This document shows, piece after piece, positions 49,516 to 59,280 of a stretch of 64,000 bases of DNA. This DNA is from Marsupella aquatica. Its lineage: Eukaryota > Marchantiophyta. Made by a program: the position numbers and the translations under genes. The stretch spans positions 9,114,001 through 9,178,000 of the forward strand of contig OZ316895.1 in the NCBI GenBank assembly GCA_973895155.1, in the 5' to 3' direction. The first letter of the stretch is position 1; every line of letters starts with the position of its first letter. The notes below the pieces were generated by a model. It was not told the origin of the DNA. It was given only the letters and a program-made list of their open reading frames with translations, and did no database searches.

Positions 49516-52500
49516 ATGCGGCAACACCTTGTTGAGGCCATGGTGGCGAATGATGGGGAGGAGAATGAGGTACAACATGAGGATGATGACTCTACCCAAG
49601 ATCGGCTTGAAGATGAGGAGGCCATGGATGAGCTCATGAACCAATTTTATGAAGATGATGCTGATATTGGTATGGAGGAGATGGGTTTCACCGATGACAA
49701 CACCACTCATCCTTCTAGGGGGGGCCAGCAGAAGGAATGGGAAGAGGCTCAACGTCATGCTCGTACTCGCATATTTGAGGGGAGTAGGTTATCTCGGCTC
49801 TCAGCAATAATGTTATTGTTGAATCTGCAACAAAGACATGGGGCCAGCAACCTACTTTTGGATGATGTTTTTCGTACCCTACATGATCGCATTTTACCAC
49901 CAGGCAACAACATGCCAAGGTCTTGGAAGGAGGCTAAACAGGTGTTGAAGTCCATTGGTCTAAAGTATGAAGTGATACATGCATGTGTAAATGACTGCAT
50001 TCTTTTTAGGGGTGAGCATGAAAATGCAATCATATGTCCTGAGTGTGAGAAGCCGCGGTACCGTGATGACATGTTGACAGGGAAGGTGCCTCAAAAAGTT
50101 ATGCGGTATTTTCCTCTCATCCCTCGATTGCGAAATCAATACCATTGTGCAGAGTTGGCTGAGTATATGGTATGACACTCACAACATCGTTCTGATATGG
50201 GTACAGACTCCAGTGCCATGCGAATGATGGTTGACTCTCCTGCCAATCGATTTGTAGAGGATAGATGGGGTGAGTTCAAAACTGACCCACGACATGTGAG
50301 ACTTGGATTGGCAACAGATGGTATTAGCCCTTTTGCATTGGCAGGTAAAGCAAAACCATATTCAGTATGGCCAGTAGTTCTAACAAACTACAATATCCCT
50401 CCATGGATGGCCATGAAGAAAGGTCATCTACTACTCTCAATGATCATCCCGGGTCCTAAGCAAGTAAAAAAGATTGACATCTACTTGCAACCTTTGATTG
50501 ATGAGCTTTTGCAACTTTGGAGGGGAGTGGATTGTTATGACGGACGTCGCAACACTGGAGGTTTATCTCGCGCATTCACCCTCAAGGCCATTCTTATGTG
50601 GACCATGCATGATTTACCAGGTAATCACAGTAAACCTTGCAATTAATTTAACCCTATTTCATCAATCTTGCACTTAATTAAAAATTGTATTCTTTTCTCT
50701 AACCTTCTTTCATTGGCTAGTTGTCCCTTGACCAATCATAGGGTTTGGATATATCTCTGGATTGCAAACATCAGGCTATCGAGCTTGCCCTTCATGTGGA
50801 CCAGATTTGGAGGGAGTGGCAAGACGCAAGTCAATTACTTTGCGGAAGATAGTTTACATTGGTCATACTAAATATCTTCCAGCAGACCATCCTTGGAGGA
50901 GTGACCACTTCCTGTATGACACTGATGAGGGCCAACCTGATACCCGTCCTCAACCTCAGCGAAAGGATCCAGCATATATATTGGAGAGAGGTATGGCAAA
51001 GAGTTCAAGACCCAGATGATCCATTACAATTTCTCAGATGTGGGATGACCCGTTTGTCTGCATTATCACAGTTGCCATATTGGTCAGAGATGCCCATTAA
51101 TCACTTGTTAGATCCGATGCACATTGAGGGGAATGTGGGGAGGTCATTGATTCGTCATCTATATGGGGAGAAGAACCACAATTGGAGAGAAAGTTGTGAG
51201 GAGATGGGGATGCATGGTCTTCTTGGTTTTTGGCCATCTTTGGACCCCCCTGGAGACCCCCCTAGCATCCATCCACCTTGGGTTTTGACTAGGGCAGAGC
51301 GCACTGAGTTTCGCAGACGTATTGGGTCAATGAGGTTTCCCACAGGTTATGGCGCAAATCTCCGAAAAGCATTTGGGGGGGATGATTCTCCAAAATGGCC
51401 ATCTTACTTGAAACACATGATTATCATCGGTTACTAGAACATGTCATTCCAGTTGCGATTATTGGATTGGGTAGTGAGGAACTTCGTGATGCCCTTTGGT
51501 CATTGGGAAAGCTTTTGAGATGGGTATGTCAGAAGGAGGTACAGGAGGATGAAACTGCTGCAATGGAGATATTTGGAGTAGAGGTTATTTGTAAGTTGGA
51601 GAAGGCACTCCCTCCCTCTTTCTTTGATGGCCAGGTTCATTTTCCCATACATTTAGTGCATGAGGTTGCAATTGCAGGCCCAGTGCATTGTCGATGGATG
51701 TATTGGGTTGAGCGTTATATGGGGGTGATGAAGTCGTACGTCTCTAATCGCGCTAGGGTGGAAGGTAGCATTGCAGAGCGTCATCTTGGAGCAGAGAGTA
51801 TGTTTTATTGTACAAACATAGTTGCCACACTAGATCCTAACGCTCCTAGGGGATGGATACATGAGGCAGCGCGAGAGGCGGACTATGAGGATGATAGACT
51901 CACTGGGGCATCAGGAGAGCGTCTCTTGAGCTCAGCGGAGCGTTTGCAGCTCACAACATTTATGTTGTATAATTCACCAGAGGTTGTAGGGGAGTGGACA
52001 ACATTTTATGAGGAGGAGAAGAAAAATAGTCGGCGACCACGATTATTTCCCAAGTTTCACCCATACATGAAGTCAAAGATGCTAGAAGTGGATGCCTTGG
52101 TGGGTATTGGGGAGAGCATATCACACTTCCCAAAGGTGATTGATAAGCTTCATACCTTGATTCATGGTCCACTACTTATAGTCACGACTCGGACAGCCAT
52201 GTGGTCCAAGGGGAGACATTTTCGTGTTGAACGACTTGATGAGAAGAGGGCAGCTACACAAGATTGTGGGGTGATGGGTTGGTTCACCCAGGATTCACAG
52301 AGTAGCACATCAGACAGGAATCCCATTCGGTCCACCGTCACCCATTATGGAAAGATTGAGGAAATCCTTACCATAAAGTACCATGCACATACTACTTTGG
52401 AGGAAGTGGTATTAAAGTGCAAATGGTTCAAGATGAATCTTGTGGGCCACAACCGGACATGTGAAGATGATGCATGCGGTTTTACCCGGTTGAAGACAAC

Positions 52501-52705
52501 CGCAAATAGTGTCATCAGCTCAAACTGGAGGTCCTCAGATCCCTTTGCGTTCCCCCATCACCTTGAACAATGTTTTTACCTACCCTATCCAGATGACTCA
52601 GATTGGTCCATTGTCATGCCATACATTCCACGATCACGATCCATCGTCCAGGATAGACCTAACGTAGTTATAGTGGAAGATACTGACATTCCCTCCACTA
52701 GTTAG
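49516..52705 (+). pseudogene. TNP2-type CACTA transposase, broken
   Basis: The catalytic transposase of the element. Exon 49516-50620 holds the TNP2 core start (LLLDDVFRTLHDRILP, ICPECEKPRYRD, LATDGISPFALAG). An intron 50621-50741 keeps phase, then GFGYISGLQTSGYRACPSCG. The C-terminal part has the DUF4218-type block (FPIHLVHEVAIAGPVHCRWM, then YVSNRARVEGSIAERHLGAE) and a DUF4216-like tail (YHAHTTLEEVVLKCKWF). Three lesions are visible: an in-frame TGA at 50173-50175 where the family has a conserved tryptophan, a frame change near 50,970-50,990, and the opposite frame change near 51,395-51,415. The element cannot now make a full transposase. Start taken at the first in-frame ATG; an upstream exon is possible. 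Confidence 0.9.
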
Positions 52706-52894
52706 ATATCTAGTACATCAAAGGCGTAGCTAACCCCTACCATCTTATTTGTGGCTATTTTATTGGCATTACATATTTATCGGCATTTCATGTGTTCTCA
52801 CACTCTACCATTGCATAAACTATATTGCTACAAGTATCCAGGATCAAACCATGACCACAATACAATGTCCCATTGTCAATCCCATGGAATCTAC

Positions 52895-53400
52895 ATCGCA
52901 CAGGCATCGGTACTCGGCCGGAGAACTAAACCTCTTTCTGATATTGAAAGTGACGGGACACATGCGATTCAAAACCTATCGGACACATTTTTCCGTTCCA
53001 GAAACCATCGGACCCCTCGGCAAAAATGATGAAGGAGGGGTCCGATATGCTTACCTTCGGACAACTTCCGATACTGTAACTATCGCACGTAGGTTCCAAA
53101 GCAATGTCTTTCCCAATATTATGTCCGTTGGTTTAAATATCGGACAATGTCCATTTGTTTTTCCAACGAGCCTCAGGTCCGAGTGTAACTGCATCGGAAG
53201 CTAAAGCCTTACTTTTGTCGTCTTTTTGCGATGCTATTAATTTCGGACATTGTTCGATAGTTCTGGTATGGGATAGTTTTTGCAAAGCATTTTCCATCGG
53301 TACGTTTATTTTCGATATATCATGAATCGGAAATTACGATGGTTTTAATATCAGAAGTTGTCCGATGCGTTCGGTTTCGGACGGCTAAAAGAAGCCGCGA
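52895..53400. repeat. right subterminal TCGGA/TCCGA array
   Basis: About 20 motif copies in mixed orientation (CATCGGTACTCGG, TATCGGACAC, CATCGGACCCC, GGTCCGATATG, TTCGGACAACTTCCGATAC, ATGTCCGTTGG, TATCGGACAATGTCC, AGTTGTCCGATGCG). Counterpart of the left array. Confidence 0.85.
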
Positions 53401-53439
53401 TTTGAGTATCGAAAAGAGACCAAAAATGTACTAGTGATA

Positions 53440-55212
53440 TAGTTTCTTTTTAGGGTGCTTGGCTTCACCAACATCCCGTTATGTTCAAGTTTGCCTAGCC
53501 AAGAAAAATGTGCACGCATATCGGGCTGGCATAATTTTCAATTCACAGCCGGCTCTACTTCACCAACATCCCGCGTTATTGAAGTTTGTCAGGCCAAGAT
53601 AAATGTGTAACATACCCAATTCAAGATGGCCATGTAGTAACCATGCTGACCTAAGGGTTTCCTTTAAAGTTGTCCCTAACCTTGAGCCCAAATTTAACCT
53701 GACTTGTTTAGGGCCTAATATAGTATTTTGGTATTTTGGCAATCCTACAAACCCCTTACATGTGCTGAACGGTGCAAACTCAATGGCTCATCTCAACGGA
53801 TCGTGGCAGGGTGATGAGTAAACGTGACTACTCCCACTAAGTGTTGGTTTAGTGAGTGTTGTCATGAGTGAAGAGCATCGAATGCATGTCAAATGTTGAG
53901 GTTTTGCAAGGCTTTGTAGTGTTCCAAGGGTTTTACAGTCGCAAGGGCTCTTTTCTTCCAGTGTTCACGCCCATTGTGTTTTGCCAAAACACGTCATGCT
54001 GCAAGCTACGATTGGGGTTGCAATGAAAGGTTATTTCTAAGGACATTTAACTAGGAGCTAGGGCGAAGAAGGTTGCAGTCGCTGCAACCTTAGGTGGGGA
54101 GGACCTGTGATTGTGGGTAGATCTATGACTGACATTGCCATCTGCTGCGTATCAAGCATCGCCATCACCATTTTGCTTATTTGAATAGGACTAAGTGCGG
54201 TAGAGCAAGACGGGGAGCTAGAGAGTTGCAGAGAAGCCAAGTGCCAAACACTCCGCTCACAAAAATACACTTGTCCTCACTTGTTGTCAACTCTCGCACT
54301 CGGGTTTAGGGATTTGGCGCTTTTGGAGGTGGGCTTTGGCGCTTCTCGGAGGAACCTCGCGCTTCTCGGAGATGTGGAGGAGTGAGGCTGCTATGCGCAA
54401 ACATCTTTTTCTTTCAAGTGGTGCTACGGTTGCTTGGTGACGAAAGGCTATGGGATGTGTGTTGTAGCTGCTATGACCAGTGACCTCTAGTTGGGAAGGA
54501 CTTGCGAGAGCTACGGTTGGGGAGGACCTGCGGTTGGAGCTATAGTCGGCTGGAGGTGGTCGCAAGCTGGTAACAATCAGAGGGGTTAGTTTTCTACATC
54601 TTAAACCTATCGGGATTTTGTGCTTGTGGCCATGCTATCCTTTCTGCCAGTTCATGAGTTTGCTATGGAGACTTTGTATCAATGTTCTTCTGAGGAGGCG
54701 TTGAGTTCTCTACTAGGGTTTGTCAAATTTGTTTACAGGTCCATGTATTTGCGCCATACAACTTAGACTTGTGTAAGCAACTCAAATCAGTTGCTTTAGG
54801 CCTGTAGGATTGGGGCCTGGATTTTGCAAGAGCTGCAACATTGCAGGATTCAGGTCCATATTGCAACGCACAGACGGTTGCAAGTTGATCCTCCACATTC
54901 ACAAAATTCCATGTTTCAACATTGCCCTTGCTTCATCACTGATTTGTCCTTTGTGACGGGTACCCCGTCACGGGAAGTCACACATAACTGGTTGCAAAGG
55001 CCGATACCTTGTTAATAGTCAATGTAAATAAGCCATTTTTTAATTTTTAGTTAATTCCGTCATTATAGGTTGATGATGCCCCAGGTGACTTTATATTCTT
55101 TCTCTCATAATAGTTCTAAGATTTGCGGCGACCTAAGTGGGCAAATATTTTGGGACCTTGAAACTAGCCAGGACCAGCCCCATAGGACTTACCGTTTTGC
55201 TTCAAGAGCTAT
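53440..55212. other. region between the CACTA and gypsy elements
   Basis: No gene supported. Two imperfect direct copies of a block with CTTCACCAACATCCCG and CAAGATAAATGTG-type ends lie at about 53463-53515 and 53552-53610. Short CGCTTCTCGGAG repeats lie near 54325-54375. Confidence 0.45.
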
Positions 55213-55314
55213 TGTTGAGACCCCCATTGCAAAGTCAGGAGAGGGGGGGGTTTTTTTTTAAATAAATCCCTCCTCAGGAGGGCGAGTCCCATTAGTGGCC
55301 GTCCGAGAGAAAGA

Positions 55315-55442
55315 GGGGCTGCCTCGCGAGCCCATAGGGCTGCGTGCCCGGGCGATTAATGGGGCTCCGCGAGCTGAAGGGGCTGCCTCGCGAGCCCATA
55401 GGGCTGCGTGCCCGGGCAATTAATGAGGTCCCGCGAGCTGGG
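55315..55442 (+). repeat. 64-bp direct repeat, two copies
   Basis: Units start GGGGCTGCCTCGCGAGCCCA at 55315 and 55379 and contain GGGCTGCGTGCCCGGGC. They adjoin the 47-bp array. Confidence 0.85.
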
Positions 55443-55632
55443 AGGATCACGCGAGCGGGGGGGAGTTAAAGGGCCTCCCGCGAGCTGGGAGGATCACGCG
55501 AGCGGGGGGGAGTTAAAGGGCCTCCCGCGAGCTGGGAGGATCACGCGAGCGGGGGGGAGTTAAAGGGCCTCCCGCGAGCTGGGAGGATCACGCGAGCGGG
55601 GGGGAGTTGAAGGGCCTCCCGCGAGCCGGGAG
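55433..55632 (+). repeat. 47-bp GC-rich tandem repeat, four full copies and a partial fifth
   Basis: GCGAGCTGGGAGGATCACGC recurs at 55433, 55480, 55527 and 55574 with an exact 47-bp period; a diverged start follows at 55621. Each unit also has GCGGGGGGGAGTTAAAGGGC. In a U3 region such arrays can be promoter or enhancer repeats. Confidence 0.92.
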
Positions 55633-56057
55633 GAATGGCCGCGCGCCCTGCATAGGGCCGCGCGCAGGAGGACGCAAGGGTAAGGCCCGAGAAATGGGCC
55701 GGGGCGCATGGCGAAGGCGCCAGGAGTTTTTTCGGTTCTATTTTTTTTTCCTTCCTTTTTCTTTCCCTCTTCCTTTTGCACGACCCTCTCATTGCCGAAA
55801 GCAAAAACGGGGTTCTTCTCTCTCTTGCCGGAAGCTCTCTCCAGATTCTAATTATTTTTGAAGCTCTCTCTTTCATGGTGGATTAGTGGGGCTTGCTGGC
55901 GTCATTCTTCCAGGCATTAGTGGCGGCCGCACGGAGTAGTGACGGGAAATTGAGAGAATTTAAGTGATCGGGCTACGGGGGCTGTTTCGGGCCAGGGAAT
56001 TGACATTGCCACGGGTGACGGGATTGGTGATTGAGAAATTGATTTCGGGATGCATGG

Positions 56058-57914
56058 ATGCTAGATCAACCAGAGTTTAGTGCGTCACGCATTCGGAGAT
56101 ACAAGGCTACTTACCGTGACTACGTGGAGACTCGGATTACACGGGAAAGGGAAGAGAGAGAAGTTATGATGAGCACGGGATTGGCAGCGGGTTCCTCACC
56201 GGTGGGTAGGAAGATTTTTCGTCAAATTTATCCCAAGACCTCCACCAAGGTGATGGAGGATTGTCGGAACATTTTCCAAGCCACCGGGCTTACAGAATTC
56301 ATGAAGGTGGAGATTACCATCCCTTCAGGGAAGAGCTGGGACATTGAGGCCGGGATGGAGTTCCGAACGGAGGGAATCTACTTTGAATGTCTCAAACGTG
56401 TAGTGCCCCATGTGGAGTTGGCTAAGCTATTGTTTCTTGAGAATCAGAAATTCTCATTCACACCTCAGAATATCAGGGGAGAACTCACGTTGAAAATGGT
56501 GGCCACTTGGGTGACCAATCCTACCTCCACCACCGCCATCCCTCTTTCTGCTGTCAAGGATGTTGAGTATAAGGGCTTCCTGGCCAAGGTGCATCAACGG
56601 GTTCTTGGCAACGTGCAATCCGGAGTGCTGAATGAGGAGCATTTCGTGGTAGCTATGGACATCAAGAACTACCCAGCCCATGTGTACGGATGGTGGTGCT
56701 ACGGATTGAAGAAGCTATTGGCCGCTGAGCCCAGGAGTGTGAAACCAGGTGGGGCTGTACATTTGATGGGGTCATTTGTATTGGCCAGGGCAGAAGGGTT
56801 GATTGGTTCTCCGGGGCATGAAGACACGGGATCATCTCTCACCACGGAGATCCGGAGTATTGCCACTACCGTTTTAGGGAAGCTCACGGAGGAATCATTG
56901 TCTGCTGGTGGGGAGGATAATAGAGAAGAAGAGAACCAGGAGGATGATTGCACATTGGAGTGGCTTGAATCACTCGTGGGAGATCCGAAACAGCCTCTGG
57001 AATACAACATTCCGGATGTTTACTTGGCAGAGCTACGGGATTTCAGAGAGGGAGTCCACGAGGGACTCAAGCTAGTCCACGCATTGAGGGAGTCTCTCAA
57101 GCACGCCACAGTCAAAGTAGAGACGTTAGAGCAGAGCATCCTGTCACTGAAGGAGGTGATCAAGACCAAGGAGCAGACCATTCATGAGAAGGTCAGGCAC
57201 ATCAATGCAGCTCACGTAGAGATCACCAACTTGAAGGGAGCTTTGTCCACCAAGGCCAAGGAAGCAGAAGAAGTAGGAGCGTTGAGGCAAGCATTGGCCA
57301 AAGAGAAGCAAAATTCTGGAGAAGTGATGGAGTGGAGGAACCAGGTGGGAGCACTACGGAGTCAGGTGGCAGCCTTTGAGACACGAGCGAAGAGAAGTGA
57401 GGCCCTGAGTCTAGGGAAACGGAAGAGTCCCGGCACACCTGGCTCCACACTTTCCCCGGATGTGATCTCCCAAGCTATCGAGATGGTGGTGAAGGAGGTT
57501 AGTGGGAAGTATGGACCCTTGTTGGATGGAGCCAAGAAGAGTCAGGAGAAGAGTAAGAGCTTGGAGAAGAAGCTCCGGGAGGTACGGAAATCGTTACGGG
57601 AGGCTCAGGTCAGTACGGGGATGCCACCCAGGTCTGTCACCCCCGGGACTCCCATGGCCACGGGGCAAGTTCTACCGTTGGAGTTGCGGTCCGGAGAAGA
57701 GGCTACCCTCTGGAAGGACACAATTGGTGAGGGGTACATCAAGGCGTGGCAGGCCTTGGCTGCTTTGAGGAAGCGCGGGAGCAGCAGCACTAAGAGTACT
57801 CCGTCGAAGAAGAAGAAAAGTACGGTGGCACTCACTCCCGTGAGTGATGAGGAGGAGGACCACTCACGGGGCACAAGTCCGGGCACCGAGAGCGAAGAAG
57901 AAGAGGAGGATTAG
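56058..57914 (+). CDS. 618-aa ORF in the probable gypsy 5' LTR, unknown function
   Basis: A single long ATG frame with no break, on the same strand as gag-pol but upstream of the primer binding site. The N-terminal ~280 residues look globular (KIFRQIYPKTSTKVMEDCRN, HVYGWWCYGLKKLL). Residues ~325-475 are a long heptad-rich coiled coil (LRESLKHATVKVETLEQSIL and following). The C-terminus is basic then acidic (PSKKKKSTVALTP, ESEEEEED), suggesting a nuclear or nucleic-acid-associated protein. Some plant gypsy elements (Ogre/Tat) have an extra ORF before gag, but inside the internal region. I recognise no domain. It could instead belong to a different, older insertion next to the gypsy element. 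Confidence 0.65.
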   Translation: MLDQPEFSASRIRRYKATYRDYVETRITREREEREVMMSTGLAAGSSPVGRKIFRQIYPKTSTKVMEDCRNIFQATGLTEFMKVEITIPSGKSWDIEAGMEFRTEGIYFECLKRVVPHVELAKLLFLENQKFSFTPQNIRGELTLKMVATWVTNPTSTTAIPLSAVKDVEYKGFLAKVHQRVLGNVQSGVLNEEHFVVAMDIKNYPAHVYGWWCYGLKKLLAAEPRSVKPGGAVHLMGSFVLARAEGLIGSPGHEDTGSSLTTEIRSIATTVLGKLTEESLSAGGEDNREEENQEDDCTLEWLESLVGDPKQPLEYNIPDVYLAELRDFREGVHEGLKLVHALRESLKHATVKVETLEQSILSLKEVIKTKEQTIHEKVRHINAAHVEITNLKGALSTKAKEAEEVGALRQALAKEKQNSGEVMEWRNQVGALRSQVAAFETRAKRSEALSLGKRKSPGTPGSTLSPDVISQAIEMVVKEVSGKYGPLLDGAKKSQEKSKSLEKKLREVRKSLREAQVSTGMPPRSVTPGTPMATGQVLPLELRSGEEATLWKDTIGEGYIKAWQALAALRKRGSSSTKSTPSKKKKSTVALTPVSDEEEDHSRGTSPGTESEEEEED

Positions 57915-59045
57915 ATAGGCGTACGGACGTGGGTGTACGGCCTCCAGATTTCCAACATTTTAGTGGGGGGTCACTCATGGGCTTGTTGGGATGAGCTCGC
58001 GGAGCTGATTCCAACAAGAGGCGGCGCTCCTCAAACGGAGCCAGGATGAGCAAGTTATGGCCTGGAGAACTTATGTTTTTGCGGTACGGAAACGGCCATA
58101 ACTCAGGCGTCTGAAGTCCGTTGAGGGAGCGACTTAGTGATTCGGAAGCAGGAAAAGAAGAGCTATCCAGGGGTGAGCTCAGGTGTGCACTTGGAAGGGC
58201 ACCTAGTTTCGGCCATTTTGGGGTGCCTCTCACTTTCAGGGTTCACGTGTACTGTTGGGGCGCCGTCGAAGGCACCGTCGGCCCCCTTGTTTTGGGTTTA
58301 GGGTTTTAGCAGCATGTGTGTGCCGCATGCTCCTCTTCAGTTTAAGGATTTCTCTTAGTGCAAGGTTTTAGCGGCGCCGCTAGGGTAGCCGCCACCGTTG
58401 TGACCCTGTGAGGGGTGCTTTGGTGTGATTTTTCAGTATTTAGGGGGATAGCCCCGAAGTAGTTAGGGGGACTCAGTGTGAAGTTAGCAAGGAGGGATAG
58501 AGTGGAGCCTGAGGAGTTTGAAAGCGTGTTCAGAGTAGTGAGGGGGAGCCATACTCATTGTCCGGAGAGGCAGGAGTTGAGTAGATGGCAGGAGGCCGGG
58601 TTACTCATGCAATGTGTATCGTTTTTCCCAAGAGATATGGATCTGTACATTTGACTTGATGGGCTTTTGTTGTGTGTTCCTTCTCCCTTTTTCGCTTTCC
58701 GAATTGTGTTCTCCCGTTCTATGATTTGAAGAAACTTGCTTGGTTTGAGTCGGCCTTGTGAGTAGGGGTGGTGACAGCACTCTTTGGGTGACTCCGAGTG
58801 AAGGTGTAGTGGGGTAGTCGGCAGGACTTGATCAAAAGCTGTGGGGTGAGGGTAGTCGGTAGACTTGATCAAAACCTACATTTCCGGGAGCGGAAACCAA
58901 AATACTCATCCTGGTGTGAAAAGAATCCAAATAGCGTCCCTCCACGACCCCGTAATACGATACCAACGGTTTAAGCGAAGAAAAGTGCGGTTTGCACGTA
59001 TTAACCGTTGGAGAGGCAAGTGACATAAGTGTGGTCTTTTGTTTT
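57915..59045 (+). other. LTR/leader sequence between the 618-aa ORF and the primer binding site
   Basis: Non-coding, with the two GTTATGGCC/GGCCATAAC words near 58040 and 58090 that resemble those of Athila/Tat LTRs. Should contain the LTR 3' end; a terminal CA could not be fixed, partly because a T-run precedes the primer binding site. Confidence 0.5.
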
Positions 59046-59063
59046 TGGCGCCGCTGCCGGGGA
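59046..59063 (+). other. primer binding site of the gypsy element
   Basis: TGGCGCCGCTGCCGGGGA closely matches the primer binding site usual in Athila/Tat elements (TGGCGCCGTTGCCGGGGA). It lies 218 bp before the gag ATG. It marks the junction of 5' LTR and internal region. Confidence 0.9.
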
Positions 59064-59124
59064 ATCCTTCTTCTTGTTTGACGACACGAAGGAGGGGAGC
59101 TACGTCTATTGGGAGTTCAAACCT

Positions 59125-59220
59125 ATCAACCACAATGCAACTTGCGACGGTTGATACGTGAGAAGTTTGTTGGTTACTTTGTTATTGTACGTCAACCACA
59201 ACGCATCGTGCGACGGTTGA
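59125..59220 (+). promoter_or_regulatory. two similar hairpins between primer binding site and gag
   Basis: 59125-59155 and 59192-59220 both have outer stem TCAACC/GGTTGA. Inner stems differ but pair in each copy: GCAA-C-TTGC in the first, CGCA-TCG-TGCG in the second. The position fits a packaging or dimerisation signal in the genomic RNA leader. Confidence 0.55.
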
Positions 59221-59280
59221 TGTTTACAAATATTGCTTTCTGAGACATTGGTGTAAGTTTGGAATGCAGGTCTCAATGGG

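Larger units (their letters stand above)
43578..53436. mobile_element. complete CACTA (En/Spm) DNA transposon, 9,859 bp
   Basis: The left end reads CACTAGTACATTTTTGG at 43578 and the right end ends with its exact complement at 53436. Beyond 17 bp the two ends stay similar (CCCTTTTTCCGAT against TCTCTTTTCGAT). Both sides carry the 3-bp duplication ATA (43575-43577, 53437-53439), as CACTA elements make. Dense TCGGA/TCCGA words fill both subterminal zones. Inside are a TNPA-like gene (-), a SET-domain gene (+) and a TNP2-type transposase gene (+, broken). The exact termini and duplication suggest a fairly young insertion. Confidence 0.96.

Noticed and set aside
55433-55632. CRISPR-like array
   Set aside because: Units are contiguous 47-bp tandem repeats without unique spacers, in a eukaryotic genome.
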